Shown here one piece after another: positions 31,559 through 40,141 of a stretch of DNA of 64,000 bases. The translations under genes and the position numbers were made by a program. How positions within the stretch are numbered: the stretch's first letter is position 1; every line of letters starts with the position of its first letter. The notes beneath the pieces were generated by a model. It did no database searches and had not been told where the DNA came from. It saw only the letters and a list, made by a program, of their open reading frames with translations. This DNA comes from Actinomycetospora soli (GTDB lineage: Bacteria; Actinomycetota; Actinomycetes; Mycobacteriales; Pseudonocardiaceae). The stretch is taken from assembly GCF_021026295.1 (NCBI RefSeq), contig NZ_JAJNDA010000001.1, positions 372,001 through 436,000 of the forward strand, written 5' to 3'.

Positions 31559-34500
31559 GTGCGCCGTGTCCTGATCGCCAACCGTGGCGAGATCGCCGTC
31601 CGCATCGCCGACGCCGTCGCGGCGCTCGGGCTCGAGGCGGTACCGGTCCACGCCGCCGACGATGTGGCGTTCCTGGCGTCCAGTGCCGGCAGTGACGCAT
31701 TGCCGGCACCGCAGGTGCTCCCCGGCACCGGACCGGCCGCCTATCTCGACGTCGAGGCGGTCGTCGCCGCGGCGACGGAGGCCGGCGCGGACGCCGTGCA
31801 CCCGGGCTACGGGTTCCTGTCGGAGAACCCGGCCCTCGCACGGGCGTGCGAGGAGGCGGGGATTGTCTTCGTCGGCCCCTCCCCCGACGCCCTCGCGCTG
31901 TTCGGCGACAAGGCCCTCGCCCGGTCGCGTGCCGCGGAGCTCGGCGTGCCGGTCCTCGACGACGACGGGACCACCCCCGTCGTCGTGAAGGCCGTGGCCG
32001 GCGGCGGGGGCCGGGGCATGCGGGTCGTCCGAGACCGGACGGAGCTCGACGAGGCCCGCCGGGCCGCCGCGGCCGAGGCGCGGGCCGCGTTCGGCGACGA
32101 CCGTGTCTTCGTCGAGCGCTACCTGGAGGGCGCCCGGCACGTCGAGGTGCAGCTGCTCGGCGACGGCCACGACGTCGCGGTCCTCGCCGACCGCGATTGC
32201 AGCCTGCAGCGGCGGCACCAGAAGATGGTCGAGATCGCTCCGGCGCCGGACCTTCCCGACGAGGTCCGTACCCGGCTCCACGCGTACGCCCACGCCCTCG
32301 GCGCCTCCGCGGACCTGCGCGGGCTCGCGACCGTCGAGTTCCTCGTCGCCGGCACCGCGATCGCGTTCCTGGAGGTCAACCCGCGGCTGCAGGTCGAGCA
32401 CACGGTCACCGAGGAGGTCCTCGGCGTCGACCTGGTCGCGGCCGGGCTCCGGGTCGCCGCCGGCGCGCGGCTCGCGGACCTCGCGCTCGCCACCGAGCCG
32501 CGCGGGGTCGCCGTCCAGGCCCGCGTGAACGCCGAGACGCTCGGCGCCGACGCCTCGGTCCGCGCCGCGGCGGGGACGCTGAGCCGGTTCACCCCGCCGT
32601 CGGGCCGGGGCGTGCGGGTGGACACCCACGGACGGGCCGGGCTCACGGTCGATCCGCGGTACGACTCGCTGCTGGCCAAGGTCGTCGTCCACGACGCCGA
32701 TCTCCCCCGCGCCCTCGCCCACCTCGACCGGGCGCTGGCGGGCTTCGACCTCGACGGCGTCCCGACGACGATCCCGGTGCTCCGCGCCCTGCTCGCCCGG
32801 CCCGAGGTGCTCGCGCCCGACACGGGGCTGGTCGAGCGGCTGCTCCCCGAGATCGTGAGGGGAGGATCCGAGCGCTCTTTCGGCACGAGGGTTCCCCTGC
32901 CGACGGGAGACGGCGACCCACTGACAGCCGTCACCGCCGGCACGGTGGTCGCCGTCGAGGCCGCACCCGGCAGCACGGTCGCCGCGGGCGCGGCCGTCGT
33001 CGTGCTCGAGGCGATGAAGATGGAGCACGTGGTCGCGGCGCCGGAGGGCGGCACGGTCGTGGAGATCGCGGTGGCGATCGGCGACGTCGTGGCCGAGGGC
33101 GACGTGCTCGCCGTGCTCGAGCCGGGCGGGGCGGCGGCCGGGGACGGCACGGCGGAGGCCGTCGACCCCGACCACGTCCGCCCCGACCTCGCCGAGGTCC
33201 TCGACCGGCGCCGCCTCACGCGCGACGAGGCCCGCCCGGCCGCCGTGACCCGTCGTCGGGAAGCAGGCCGGAGGACGGCCCGGGAGAACGTGGCCGACCT
33301 GTGCGACGAGGGCAGCTTCGTCGAGTACGGCGCGTTCGCCGTGGCCGCCCAACGGAAGCGCCGGTCGCTGGAGGACCTGCGCGAACGCACCCCGGCGGAC
33401 GGCATCGTCACGGGGATCGGTGCGGTCGACGGGCGACGCGTCGTGGTCCTCGCCTACGACTACACCGTGCTCGCCGGCACCCAGGGCGTCCTCTCGCACG
33501 CGAAGACCGACCGGGCCCTGCAGCTCGCGCTCGACCACGACCTGCCCGTCGTCCTGTTCGCCGAGGGCGGCGGCGGACGGCCGGGCGAGACCGACACGAT
33601 CGCGGTCGCCCAGCTCGACGTGCCGACGTTCGCGCTGTTCGCGCAGCTGTGCGGGCGGGTCCCGACGGTGGCCGTGGTCGCCGGCTACTGCTTCGCCGGC
33701 AACGCCGCGCTGGCCGGCTGCGCCGACCTCGTCGTCGCCGTCGAGGGCGCCAACCTCGGCATGGGCGGCCCGGCGATGATCGCGGGCGGCGGCCTCGGGG
33801 AGGTCGACCCGCACGACGTCGGGCCGACGTCGGTACAGGTGCCGAACGGAGTCGTCGACGTGCTGGTCGGCGACGAGGCCGAGGCGGTCGCGGTGGCGCG
33901 GCGCTACCTCGCGCTGGACCGGGTCGTCCCCGGCCCCCGGCCCGATCCGCGGGTGCTGCGCCACGTGGTGCCGGAGAACCGGCTGCGGGTCTACGACGTG
34001 CGCGCGGCGGTCGACGGGCTGGTCGACGTCGGGTCGCTGCTGGAGCTGCGGCCGCGGTACGGGGTCGGGATCGTGACGGCGTTCGCACGGCTGGGCGGCC
34101 GGCCGATCGGGGTGATGGCCAACGACCCGCGCCGGCTCGGCGGCGCCGTCGACGCCGAGGCGGCCGACAAGGCGGCCCGGTTCCTGCAGCTCTGCGACTC
34201 GCGCGGGCTGCCGGTGGTGTCGCTGTGCGACACCCCGGGCTTCATGGTCGGTCCCGACGCCGAGGCCACCGCGACGGTCCGCCGCTTCTCCCGGATGTTC
34301 GTCACGGGCGCGAACCTGCGGGTGCCGGTGGTGTGCGTCGTGCTGCGCAAGGCCTACGGGCTCGGCGCGATGGCGATGGCGGGCGGCTCGATGCGGGTGC
34401 CGGTGGCCACGGTGGCCTGGCCGAGCGGGGAGTTCGGCGGGATGGGGCTCGAGGGCGCGGTGCGGCTCGGGTACGCCAAGGAGCTCGCGGCCCTCGGGCC

Positions 34501-34693
34501 GGACGAGCGCCAGGCGCGGTACGACGAGCTCGTCGCGGCGCTCTACGAGCAGGGCAAGGCGCTCTCGGCCGCCGAGGTGGTGGAGATCGACGACGTGATC
34601 GACCCGGCCGACACCGCGGCGGTCGTGCTCGCGGCCCTCGACGCCGCCGACGGACCGCTGCCCCCGCGACGCCCGGTCGTCGACACCCGGTGA
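31559..34693 (+). CDS. Single-chain acyl-CoA carboxylase (biotin carboxylase + BCCP + carboxyltransferase)
   Basis: 1,044 residues from GTG 31559 (an ATG at 31520 in the same frame would add 13). Biotin carboxylase at 1-440 (VRRVLIANRGEIAVRIADA, GGGGRGMRVV, FLEVNPRLQVEHTVTEE); biotinyl domain with EAMKMEHVV at about 485-493; carboxyltransferase at about 560-1,030 (GIVTGIGAVDGRRVVV, DTPGFMVGPDAE, MAMAGGSMRVPVATVAWP). Together they would carboxylate an acyl-CoA without partner subunits, like the long-chain acyl-CoA carboxylase of Mycobacterium avium; substrate length cannot be read. Residues about 35-50 (DVAFLASSAGSDALPAP) come from an interspersed repeat. I prefer 31559 because 31520 is inside a hairpin loop. 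Confidence 0.88.
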   Translation: MRRVLIANRGEIAVRIADAVAALGLEAVPVHAADDVAFLASSAGSDALPAPQVLPGTGPAAYLDVEAVVAAATEAGADAVHPGYGFLSENPALARACEEAGIVFVGPSPDALALFGDKALARSRAAELGVPVLDDDGTTPVVVKAVAGGGGRGMRVVRDRTELDEARRAAAAEARAAFGDDRVFVERYLEGARHVEVQLLGDGHDVAVLADRDCSLQRRHQKMVEIAPAPDLPDEVRTRLHAYAHALGASADLRGLATVEFLVAGTAIAFLEVNPRLQVEHTVTEEVLGVDLVAAGLRVAAGARLADLALATEPRGVAVQARVNAETLGADASVRAAAGTLSRFTPPSGRGVRVDTHGRAGLTVDPRYDSLLAKVVVHDADLPRALAHLDRALAGFDLDGVPTTIPVLRALLARPEVLAPDTGLVERLLPEIVRGGSERSFGTRVPLPTGDGDPLTAVTAGTVVAVEAAPGSTVAAGAAVVVLEAMKMEHVVAAPEGGTVVEIAVAIGDVVAEGDVLAVLEPGGAAAGDGTAEAVDPDHVRPDLAEVLDRRRLTRDEARPAAVTRRREAGRRTARENVADLCDEGSFVEYGAFAVAAQRKRRSLEDLRERTPADGIVTGIGAVDGRRVVVLAYDYTVLAGTQGVLSHAKTDRALQLALDHDLPVVLFAEGGGGRPGETDTIAVAQLDVPTFALFAQLCGRVPTVAVVAGYCFAGNAALAGCADLVVAVEGANLGMGGPAMIAGGGLGEVDPHDVGPTSVQVPNGVVDVLVGDEAEAVAVARRYLALDRVVPGPRPDPRVLRHVVPENRLRVYDVRAAVDGLVDVGSLLELRPRYGVGIVTAFARLGGRPIGVMANDPRRLGGAVDAEAADKAARFLQLCDSRGLPVVSLCDTPGFMVGPDAEATATVRRFSRMFVTGANLRVPVVCVVLRKAYGLGAMAMAGGSMRVPVATVAWPSGEFGGMGLEGAVRLGYAKELAALGPDERQARYDELVAALYEQGKALSAAEVVEIDDVIDPADTAAVVLAALDAADGPLPPRRPVVDTR
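31661..31710 (+). repeat. Interspersed ~50-bp repeat, copy D (inside the carboxylase gene)
   Basis: Begins GATGTGGCGTTCCTGGCGTC and ends GACGCATTGCCGGCACC. Encodes FLASSAGSDALPAP in a loop of the biotin carboxylase N-domain where homologues have a short, different sequence. Confidence 0.75.
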
Positions 34694-34791
34694 GTCGGCC
34701 CGCGGGCACCCGCGAGGCGATCCTCGCGGGTGCGGAGGGCGTGCTCGTGCGCCGCGGCCGTGGACGCCGCACCCGGTGCCGGACCACGTGA
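34690..34791 (+). pseudogene. Truncated tetR-like remnant (33 codons)
   Basis: A GTG overlapping the carboxylase stop (GTGA) opens a frame that starts like a TetR regulator, PAGTREAILAGAEGVLVRRG (compare the usual TRErILdAAlelFaerG), then runs into Arg-rich sequence and stops after 33 codons. The helix-turn-helix and ligand domain are gone. It looks like the 5' stub of a regulator once co-transcribed with the carboxylase. Confidence 0.5.
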
Positions 34792-34832
34792 GGCTTGAGT
34801 GTGCCGCCACGTCATGGCGTCTCCTCACGCCC

Positions 34833-35498
34833 ATGTCACCCGAGACGCAACCGCTCCCCGAGGTCCGCCCGCTGACCGTGCTCGACCGCCTCGGCGGCTG
34901 GTGGGGCATCGTCGGCACCGGCGGGCCGCAGGTCGTGTTCGCCATGCTCACGAACGTCACGTCCCTGCCGGTCACGGCCGGCGTCGCGCTCGCGGTCGCG
35001 GTGGTCTTCGGGGTGATCCGGAAGCTCCGCGGCGAGGAGACCGCGGCCGCGCTCGGCGGGGTCCTCGGCGTCGGGATCGCCGCCGGGATCGCGCTGTGGA
35101 CCGGGTCGGCGAGCGACTTCTTCCTGGTCGGCGTCGTCACGTCCGCCGCGTTCTTCGTCCCGACGGCGGGTTCCTTCGTCCTCGGCCGCCCCGTCACCGG
35201 CGTGCTCTGGAACGCGCTGCACGGGGGCGGGCACCCGTGGCGGGAGGACCGGCCGTCGCGCCGCGCGCACGACCTCGCGACGGCCGCCGCCGCGTCGATG
35301 TTCGGCGCCCGGGCGCTCATCAGCGGTCTGCTGTGGTGGACGGAGTCGGTCGCGGGGCTCGCGCTGGCCCGGATCGTCCTCGGTGTCCCCTTGACGGCGC
35401 TGGTCGCCCTCGTGGTCTTCTGGGCGTTCCGCCGGACCACCCACCGTCTCGTCACCCCGGCGCGGGTGGCCGCCCGCAGCACCGGGAGCAGCCGATGA
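34833..35498 (+). CDS. DUF3159 membrane protein
   Basis: 221 residues, ATG at 34833. Hydrophobic segments in several pairs (PQVVFAMLTNVTSLPVTAGV, AAALGGVLGVGIAAGIALWT, DFFLVGVVTSAAFFVPTAGS, IVLGVPLTALVALVVFWAF) and the pattern LGRPVTGVLW match DUF3159, a six-helix or so actinobacterial membrane family of unknown function. It is coupled to the following MerR gene by an ATGA overlap, so the MerR protein may control it. The frame is open upstream to 34776, but those residues do not look like a membrane-protein N-terminus. Confidence 0.8.
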   Translation: MSPETQPLPEVRPLTVLDRLGGWWGIVGTGGPQVVFAMLTNVTSLPVTAGVALAVAVVFGVIRKLRGEETAAALGGVLGVGIAAGIALWTGSASDFFLVGVVTSAAFFVPTAGSFVLGRPVTGVLWNALHGGGHPWREDRPSRRAHDLATAAAASMFGARALISGLLWWTESVAGLALARIVLGVPLTALVALVVFWAFRRTTHRLVTPARVAARSTGSSR

Positions 35499-36274
35499 CC
35501 TGGAGCACCCGGGAGATCGCCGACCTCGCCGGGACGAGCCTGCGCAGCGTGCGGCACTACCACGACGTCGGGCTCCTCCCGGAGCCGGAACGACGGTCGA
35601 ACGGCTACAAGCAGTACGGCGTGACGCACCTGATCCGGTTGCTGCGGATCAAGCGGCTCGTCGACCTCGGGTTCGGGCTGGGCCGGATCGCGGAGCTCGG
35701 CGACCGCGACGAGCACCCCGAGGAGGCGCTGCGCGCGCTCGACGCCGACCTCGTCGCGCAGATCGAGCGGCTGCAGCAGGTCCGGGCGGAGGTCGCCGCG
35801 ATGCTCGAGCAACGCCTGCCGACCGACCTCCCGGCCGAGTTCGCGGTCGTCGGGAAGGCCGCGGCGCTCTCGGAGCCGGACCGCCGGTTCGCGACCGTGA
35901 TGGGCCGGCTCCTGGCGCCGGAGGAACGCAGCGTCTACGCGGAGCTGCTGACCGACGACGCGCGCTCCGCGAGCGACGACGAGTTCGACGCCCTGCCGGC
36001 CGACGCGGACGAGGCCGCCCGCGACGGCCTCGCCCACCGGATGCTGGCGGACCTCCACGTCCTCCGGGAACGCTTCCCCGGGATCGACGCGCTGGGCTCG
36101 GGGAACCCGCAGCGCTACCGGCGTACCGTGGAGCAGGTGTCGGCGGAGGTGTTCAACCCCGCCCAGCTCGACGTCCTCCGGCGGCTGCAGGCGCTCGGCC
36201 GGCGCGAGCGAACTAGGGCCGCCCGCCCAGATGCCGCGCGAGGAACTCCCCCGCCTCCCGGAACATCGTCATGA
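35495..36274 (+). CDS. MerR-family transcriptional regulator
   Basis: 259 residues. N-terminal MerR DNA-binding domain (MTWSTREIADLAGTSLRSVR, HYHDVGLLPEPERRSNGYKQ, IRLLRIKRLVDLGFGL) followed by a coiled coil (LDADLVAQIERLQQVRAEVA) and a roughly 130-residue helical C-terminal domain like the TipAS/antibiotic-binding type, probably sensing a small organic ligand. The start overlaps the DUF3159 stop (ATGA). Its 3' end overlaps the convergent S9 peptidase gene by 62 bases; the last roughly 20 residues (RAARPDAARGTPPPPGTSS) are low-complexity and non-conserved in appearance. Confidence 0.85.
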   Translation: MTWSTREIADLAGTSLRSVRHYHDVGLLPEPERRSNGYKQYGVTHLIRLLRIKRLVDLGFGLGRIAELGDRDEHPEEALRALDADLVAQIERLQQVRAEVAAMLEQRLPTDLPAEFAVVGKAAALSEPDRRFATVMGRLLAPEERSVYAELLTDDARSASDDEFDALPADADEAARDGLAHRMLADLHVLRERFPGIDALGSGNPQRYRRTVEQVSAEVFNPAQLDVLRRLQALGRRERTRAARPDAARGTPPPPGTSS

Positions 36275-38117
36275 GGTTCTCCGGGTTGACGAAGGCGTGG
36301 CCCTCGTCGGCGAAGACGCGGTAGGCGACCTCGACGCCGCGGGCGCGGAGCCGCTCGACGACGTTGTCCGACTCCGACTGCCGGACCCGGACGTCGTTCG
36401 CCCCCTGGAAGATCATGAGCGGTGTCTCGACGCGGTCCAGGTGCGTGATCGGCGAGCGCGCGAGCATGTCGGCCTCCTGCTCGGGCACGTCGGGGTCGCC
36501 GACGTAGCGGTGGAAGTTGTGCCGCAGGCCGGGCCGCACCGCCTCGGGGAAGCTGCGCATGGTCGCCGCGAGGTCGGACACCCCGACGTAGTCGACGGCC
36601 GCCGCGAACAGGTGGGGCGTGACCGTCACCCCGACCAGCGTCGCGTAGCCGCCGTAGGAGCCGCCGAAGATCGCGACGCGGGCCGGATCGGCGTACCCCG
36701 CGGTCACGGCCCACTCCACCGCGTCGACCAGGTCGTCGTGCATCGCGCCGGCGAACTCCCCGATCGCGGCCTGCATGTGGCGCCGGCCGAAGCCCGTCGA
36801 GCCCCGGAACTGGGGCCGCAGCACCGTGTAGCCGCGGGTGGCGAAGTACTGGGTCTGCAGGTCGAGGCTCCACAGGTCGCGGAACCACGGTCCGCCGTGC
36901 GGCATGAGGACCAGGGGCGGCGGGGTGTGCTCGTCGGGGTCGAACCCGACGGGTGGGGTGAGGTAGGTCGGGAGCTCCAGGCCGTCGCGGGCGATGACCG
37001 ACACCGCCCGCGTCGGGGGCAGCGCCTCGGGGTCGATCCGCCCGAGCGGACGGAACAGCAGCCGTGCCCGTCCGGTCGCGTGGTCGTACAGCCACGACGA
37101 CGGGTCGCGGTCGTCGGCGAACGTCGCCAGCCAGAACCGTCCGGAGCCGTCCGAGGAGACCGCGCCGAGGTCACCGTCGGCGAGCCCCTCCAGCGCCGCG
37201 AGGACCTCGGCGAACCCGGGGGTGAGCGGGTGGATCACCTGCCGCTCGCGGGAGTAGCGCACCCCGATCAGCTCGCCGGTGCGGCGGTCGGTGATCCACG
37301 GGGACGGCAGGAGCGGGGCGACCACCGAGATCGTGTCGAGGTCGTGGGTCGGGTGCCGGTCGAGCTCGGTCACCTCCCCCGTCGCGAGGTCGAGGCGCGC
37401 GGGTGCGAGCTGGTCGTGGTCGCCGTAGGTGCCGAACCACAGGCCCGCGCCGTCGGGGGCGGGCCGCGTCATCGGGCCGTACGGGAAGTCGTCCCCGGCG
37501 AAGGTCGTGACCACGCGGCGCTCCCCGCCGGGAAGGCCCTGCCGCAGCTCCCACCCGGCCTCGGTGACGGTGACCTCGTAGAGCTCGCGCCGGCTCGTCA
37601 CGAACCAGGAGGCCCCGTCGCCGCCCTCGGCGAGGACGGTGAGCTCGCCGGTCCCGACGTCGAGCTCGCACAGGTCGATGCGGGCGGGGTCGACGTGGTT
37701 GAGGCTCACGACGACGGAGCCGGGCAGCCCGGGCACCTCGACCATCTCCCAGACACGCGCGCCCGGGAAGGGCGTCAGGTCGACGGCGTCGGCGTCCGGG
37801 TCGTCGAGGTCGACGCGGAACACGTGGTGGTTCTCGTCGCCGTCGTCGTCCTGCAGGTAGAGCAGGTAGCGCGGGTCGTCGGTCCACCGGTGGTCGATCA
37901 CGGGGCGGTGGTCGTCGGCGGTGACGCGGCGGGCGCGGTCGAGGTCGACCCCGCCGTCGTCGTCGAGCTCGACCACCCACACGTTCAGGCGCGTGCGCCA
38001 CGGGGCGAGGAAGGCGAGCCACCGCCCGTCGGGCGAGATCGACGGGCGGCCGCGCTCGGGCGGGGCGAACAGGTCCTCGACGGACACGGGCTGGGACTCG
38101 ACGGGGGAACGGGTCAT
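36213..38117 (-). CDS. S9-family prolyl oligopeptidase / acylaminoacyl peptidase
   Basis: 634 residues, ATG start. Residues about 25-360 form a beta-propeller-like lid (SISPDGRWLAFLAPWRTRLN, WTDDPRYLLYLQDDDGDENH), and 380-634 the alpha/beta hydrolase domain: MPHGGPWFRD, TVLRPQFRGSTGFGRRH, the nucleophile elbow IFGGSYGGYATLVG, FQGANDVRVRQSES and DEGHAFVNPEN with the catalytic His. It hydrolyses short peptides or blocked N-termini in the cytoplasm (no signal peptide seen). The S9 family is often named dipeptidyl or acylaminoacyl peptidase; exact specificity is not readable. Convergent with the MerR gene, divergent from the unknown membrane protein. Confidence 0.92.
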   Translation of the reverse strand: MTRSPVESQPVSVEDLFAPPERGRPSISPDGRWLAFLAPWRTRLNVWVVELDDDGGVDLDRARRVTADDHRPVIDHRWTDDPRYLLYLQDDDGDENHHVFRVDLDDPDADAVDLTPFPGARVWEMVEVPGLPGSVVVSLNHVDPARIDLCELDVGTGELTVLAEGGDGASWFVTSRRELYEVTVTEAGWELRQGLPGGERRVVTTFAGDDFPYGPMTRPAPDGAGLWFGTYGDHDQLAPARLDLATGEVTELDRHPTHDLDTISVVAPLLPSPWITDRRTGELIGVRYSRERQVIHPLTPGFAEVLAALEGLADGDLGAVSSDGSGRFWLATFADDRDPSSWLYDHATGRARLLFRPLGRIDPEALPPTRAVSVIARDGLELPTYLTPPVGFDPDEHTPPPLVLMPHGGPWFRDLWSLDLQTQYFATRGYTVLRPQFRGSTGFGRRHMQAAIGEFAGAMHDDLVDAVEWAVTAGYADPARVAIFGGSYGGYATLVGVTVTPHLFAAAVDYVGVSDLAATMRSFPEAVRPGLRHNFHRYVGDPDVPEQEADMLARSPITHLDRVETPLMIFQGANDVRVRQSESDNVVERLRARGVEVAYRVFADEGHAFVNPENLMTMFREAGEFLARHLGGRP

Positions 38118-38158
38118 GCCCGCAGGAGAAACGATGCCGTCGCGGCACCCTCAAGCCC

Positions 38159-38199
38159 CGCTGTGGCATGGACCACTCCTGCTGGAGGATGCCGCAGCG
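38159..38199. promoter_or_regulatory. 11-bp inverted repeat between divergent genes
   Basis: CGCTGTGGCAT (38159-38169) and ATGCCGCAGCG (38189-38199) match in 10 of 11 positions around a 19-nt centre, in the 103-bp gap between the S9 peptidase and the unknown membrane protein. Could be an operator or a hairpin. Confidence 0.35.
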
Positions 38200-38220
38200 G
38201 CACGGGCGAGCGTCGTCGGC

Positions 38221-38853
38221 ATGCTCACGACCTACCGCCGCCGGCGACAGCTCGCCCGCGTGGAGCCCGGCGACGGGAGCGCCCTCCCCGAGCTCCGCGT
38301 CTGGCACCTGTTCACCCGGACCCGCTTCGGGCTGGACCTCGAGGGCCACCGGTTCGACGTCGACGTCCGGTACGGGGCCGACCCGAACACCGGGCACGGC
38401 GTCGCCCGGCTGTACCGCGACCGCGTCCAGGTCGCCCGCTCCCGCCTGCCCGCCACCTTCGTGGTGCCCGGTGGGGTGGTCGAGCTCGCGGAGGACGAGC
38501 ACGGCCTGAAGCGGGTGGCGCACGTGGCGCACGACGGCACGGAGCGCACGCTGGATCCGCACCCGTCCACCCTCGAGGGCAGACGAGCGCGCTTCGGCCG
38601 GCGCTTCCCGGTCGCGAGCCGCGGACTCGGCGTGCTCGCGGTCCTCCTCGTCGTCGTGTGCGGTGCGATCGAGCTGGCGCACGCCGCGCAGTCGGTGACC
38701 CGCAACCCCGAGATCGCCGCGCGGATCGGCACGATCACGCTGCCCCACACCCTGTCCGCGGGGTGGTTGACGGCCATCGGCATCGTGGGGGCGCTCACCG
38801 CCACGGAGCGCGCCCTCACCCTGCGGGGCCGGCTCGTCGGCCGCAGGGGGTGA
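38221..38853 (+). CDS. Unknown membrane protein, 210 aa
   Basis: 210 residues, ATG at 38221. The N-terminal 135 residues are a soluble beta-rich region (FTRTRFGLDLEGHRFDVDVR, PATFVVPGGVVELAEDEHGL); two membrane helices follow (about 140-160, GLGVLAVLLVVVCGAIEL, and 175-195, LSAGWLTAIGIVGALTA). I do not recognise a family. Its stop overlaps the GTG of the MFS gene (GTGA), so the two are translated together and the protein may assist or regulate that transporter (inference from coupling only). Upstream lies a hairpin-forming inverted repeat shared with the divergent S9 peptidase. Confidence 0.7.
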   Translation: MLTTYRRRRQLARVEPGDGSALPELRVWHLFTRTRFGLDLEGHRFDVDVRYGADPNTGHGVARLYRDRVQVARSRLPATFVVPGGVVELAEDEHGLKRVAHVAHDGTERTLDPHPSTLEGRRARFGRRFPVASRGLGVLAVLLVVVCGAIELAHAAQSVTRNPEIAARIGTITLPHTLSAGWLTAIGIVGALTATERALTLRGRLVGRRG

Positions 38854-40064
38854 CGGCCGTGCCCGTCGTCGCCCTCGCCTACCTCGGCGCGCACCTGCTC
38901 AGCCTGCTCGGCAACGGGCTCGCCGCGGTCGCCCTGCCGCTCATCGTCCTGCAGGCCACGGGGAGCCCCGCGAGCGTCGGCGCGGTCTCGGTCGCGACGG
39001 CGGGACCCGCGCTCGTCATCGGGTTGGGTGCGGGCCTGGTGATCGACCGGGTCAACCGCAGGACGAGCTCGATCGTGAGCGACGTGGTCTCGGCCCTGGC
39101 GGTCGCCGCGATCCCCGTCGTCGACCTGCTCACCGGGCTCACGCTGGGCTGGCTGGTCGCGCTGGCGATCGTCGGGGCGTTCGGCGACGTCCCGGGACTC
39201 ACCGCCCGCCAGGTGCTGGTGCCCGCCGTCGCCCGGCACACCGGGGTGTCACTCGAACGGCTCGTCGGGCTGCGCCAGGCCATGACCTCGATCGCCCTGG
39301 TCGTCGGGCCGGCCGCCGCCGGGACGCTGCTGACCCTGGTGGACGGGAGCACGGTCCTCCTCGTCACCGCCGCCACCTCCGGCGCCGCCGCGCTGCTGAC
39401 GCTCGTGCTGCCCCACCGCCTCGGACGCGTCGGCGAGGTCGCGGCGCGCGGCTCGGTGCTCGCCGAGCTCGCGGCGGGCGCGCGGGTCCTGCGCCGCAGC
39501 CGGTTCCTCTCCGGCACGGTCGGGCTCACCCTCGGCCTCGCCGTCGTCCTCGGCGGGCTGCAGGGGCTGGTCCTGCCCGTGTGGTTCAGCGCCCTCGGCC
39601 GGGCCGACCTGCTCGGGCTCGTCCTGACGGCCCTCGCCCTCGGCATGCTCGTCGGGACCGCGGCCTTCGCGACGGCGGGTGTGCGCGGCTCGCGGGGGTG
39701 GTGGACGGTGGGCGCCCTCGCCGGGACCACGGCCGGCTTCCTGACGATCGCCTCGCTCGCCTCGCCGGTCGTGGTCCTCGCCGGGGCCGCGCTGCTCGGG
39801 CTGTCGAACGCCACGCTCGGTGCGATCCTGGGGGTGCTGCAGGCCGAGCGGATCCCCGACGCCACGCACGGCCGGGTGCTGGGCCTGCAGAACGCGTTGC
39901 TGCAGGTCGCGGCACCAGCGGGGATCGGGCTGGCGGGCGTGGTCGCGGAGGTGGCCACCCCGGTCGCGGCCGGGCTGTCGGTGGTGGCCGTGTGGGTGGC
40001 CGTCGTCCTGGCGGTCGCGGCCTCGGGCGCGCTGCGCGACCTGGAGCCGGCCGCCGTGCCGTGA
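38850..40064 (+). CDS. MFS transporter (multidrug-efflux type)
   Basis: 404 residues, GTG overlapping the previous stop. Twelve hydrophobic segments; motif A-like GLGAGLVIDRVNRR between helices 2 and 3, then the signature of actinobacterial MFS exporters (VPGLTARQVLVPAVARHTGV, LRQAMTSIALVVGPAAAG). The closest recognisable group is MFS_3/enterobactin-exporter-like proteins, so it probably extrudes a small molecule; substrate unknown. Followed by a strong hairpin terminator shared with the convergent luciferase-like gene. Confidence 0.85.
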   Translation: MTAVPVVALAYLGAHLLSLLGNGLAAVALPLIVLQATGSPASVGAVSVATAGPALVIGLGAGLVIDRVNRRTSSIVSDVVSALAVAAIPVVDLLTGLTLGWLVALAIVGAFGDVPGLTARQVLVPAVARHTGVSLERLVGLRQAMTSIALVVGPAAAGTLLTLVDGSTVLLVTAATSGAAALLTLVLPHRLGRVGEVAARGSVLAELAAGARVLRRSRFLSGTVGLTLGLAVVLGGLQGLVLPVWFSALGRADLLGLVLTALALGMLVGTAAFATAGVRGSRGWWTVGALAGTTAGFLTIASLASPVVVLAGAALLGLSNATLGAILGVLQAERIPDATHGRVLGLQNALLQVAAPAGIGLAGVVAEVATPVAAGLSVVAVWVAVVLAVAASGALRDLEPAAVP

Positions 40065-40069
40065 GGCCC

Positions 40070-40138
40070 GTCCCGACGGCGGGTCGTGCCCCGACGGTGC
40101 CGGGCGCGTGCACGACGCCCGGCACCCGTCGTCGGGAC
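40070..40138. terminator. Nested hairpin terminator between convergent genes
   Basis: Outer arms GTCCCGACGGCGGGT (40070-40084) and ACCCGTCGTCGGGAC (40124-40138), inner arms GGTGCCGGGCG (40096-40106) and CGCCCGGCACC (40116-40126). It lies between the MFS stop and the stop of the leftward oxidoreductase gene. The outer arms are two copies of the dispersed CCCGTCGTCGGG motif. Confidence 0.75.
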
Positions 40139-40141
40139 GGA

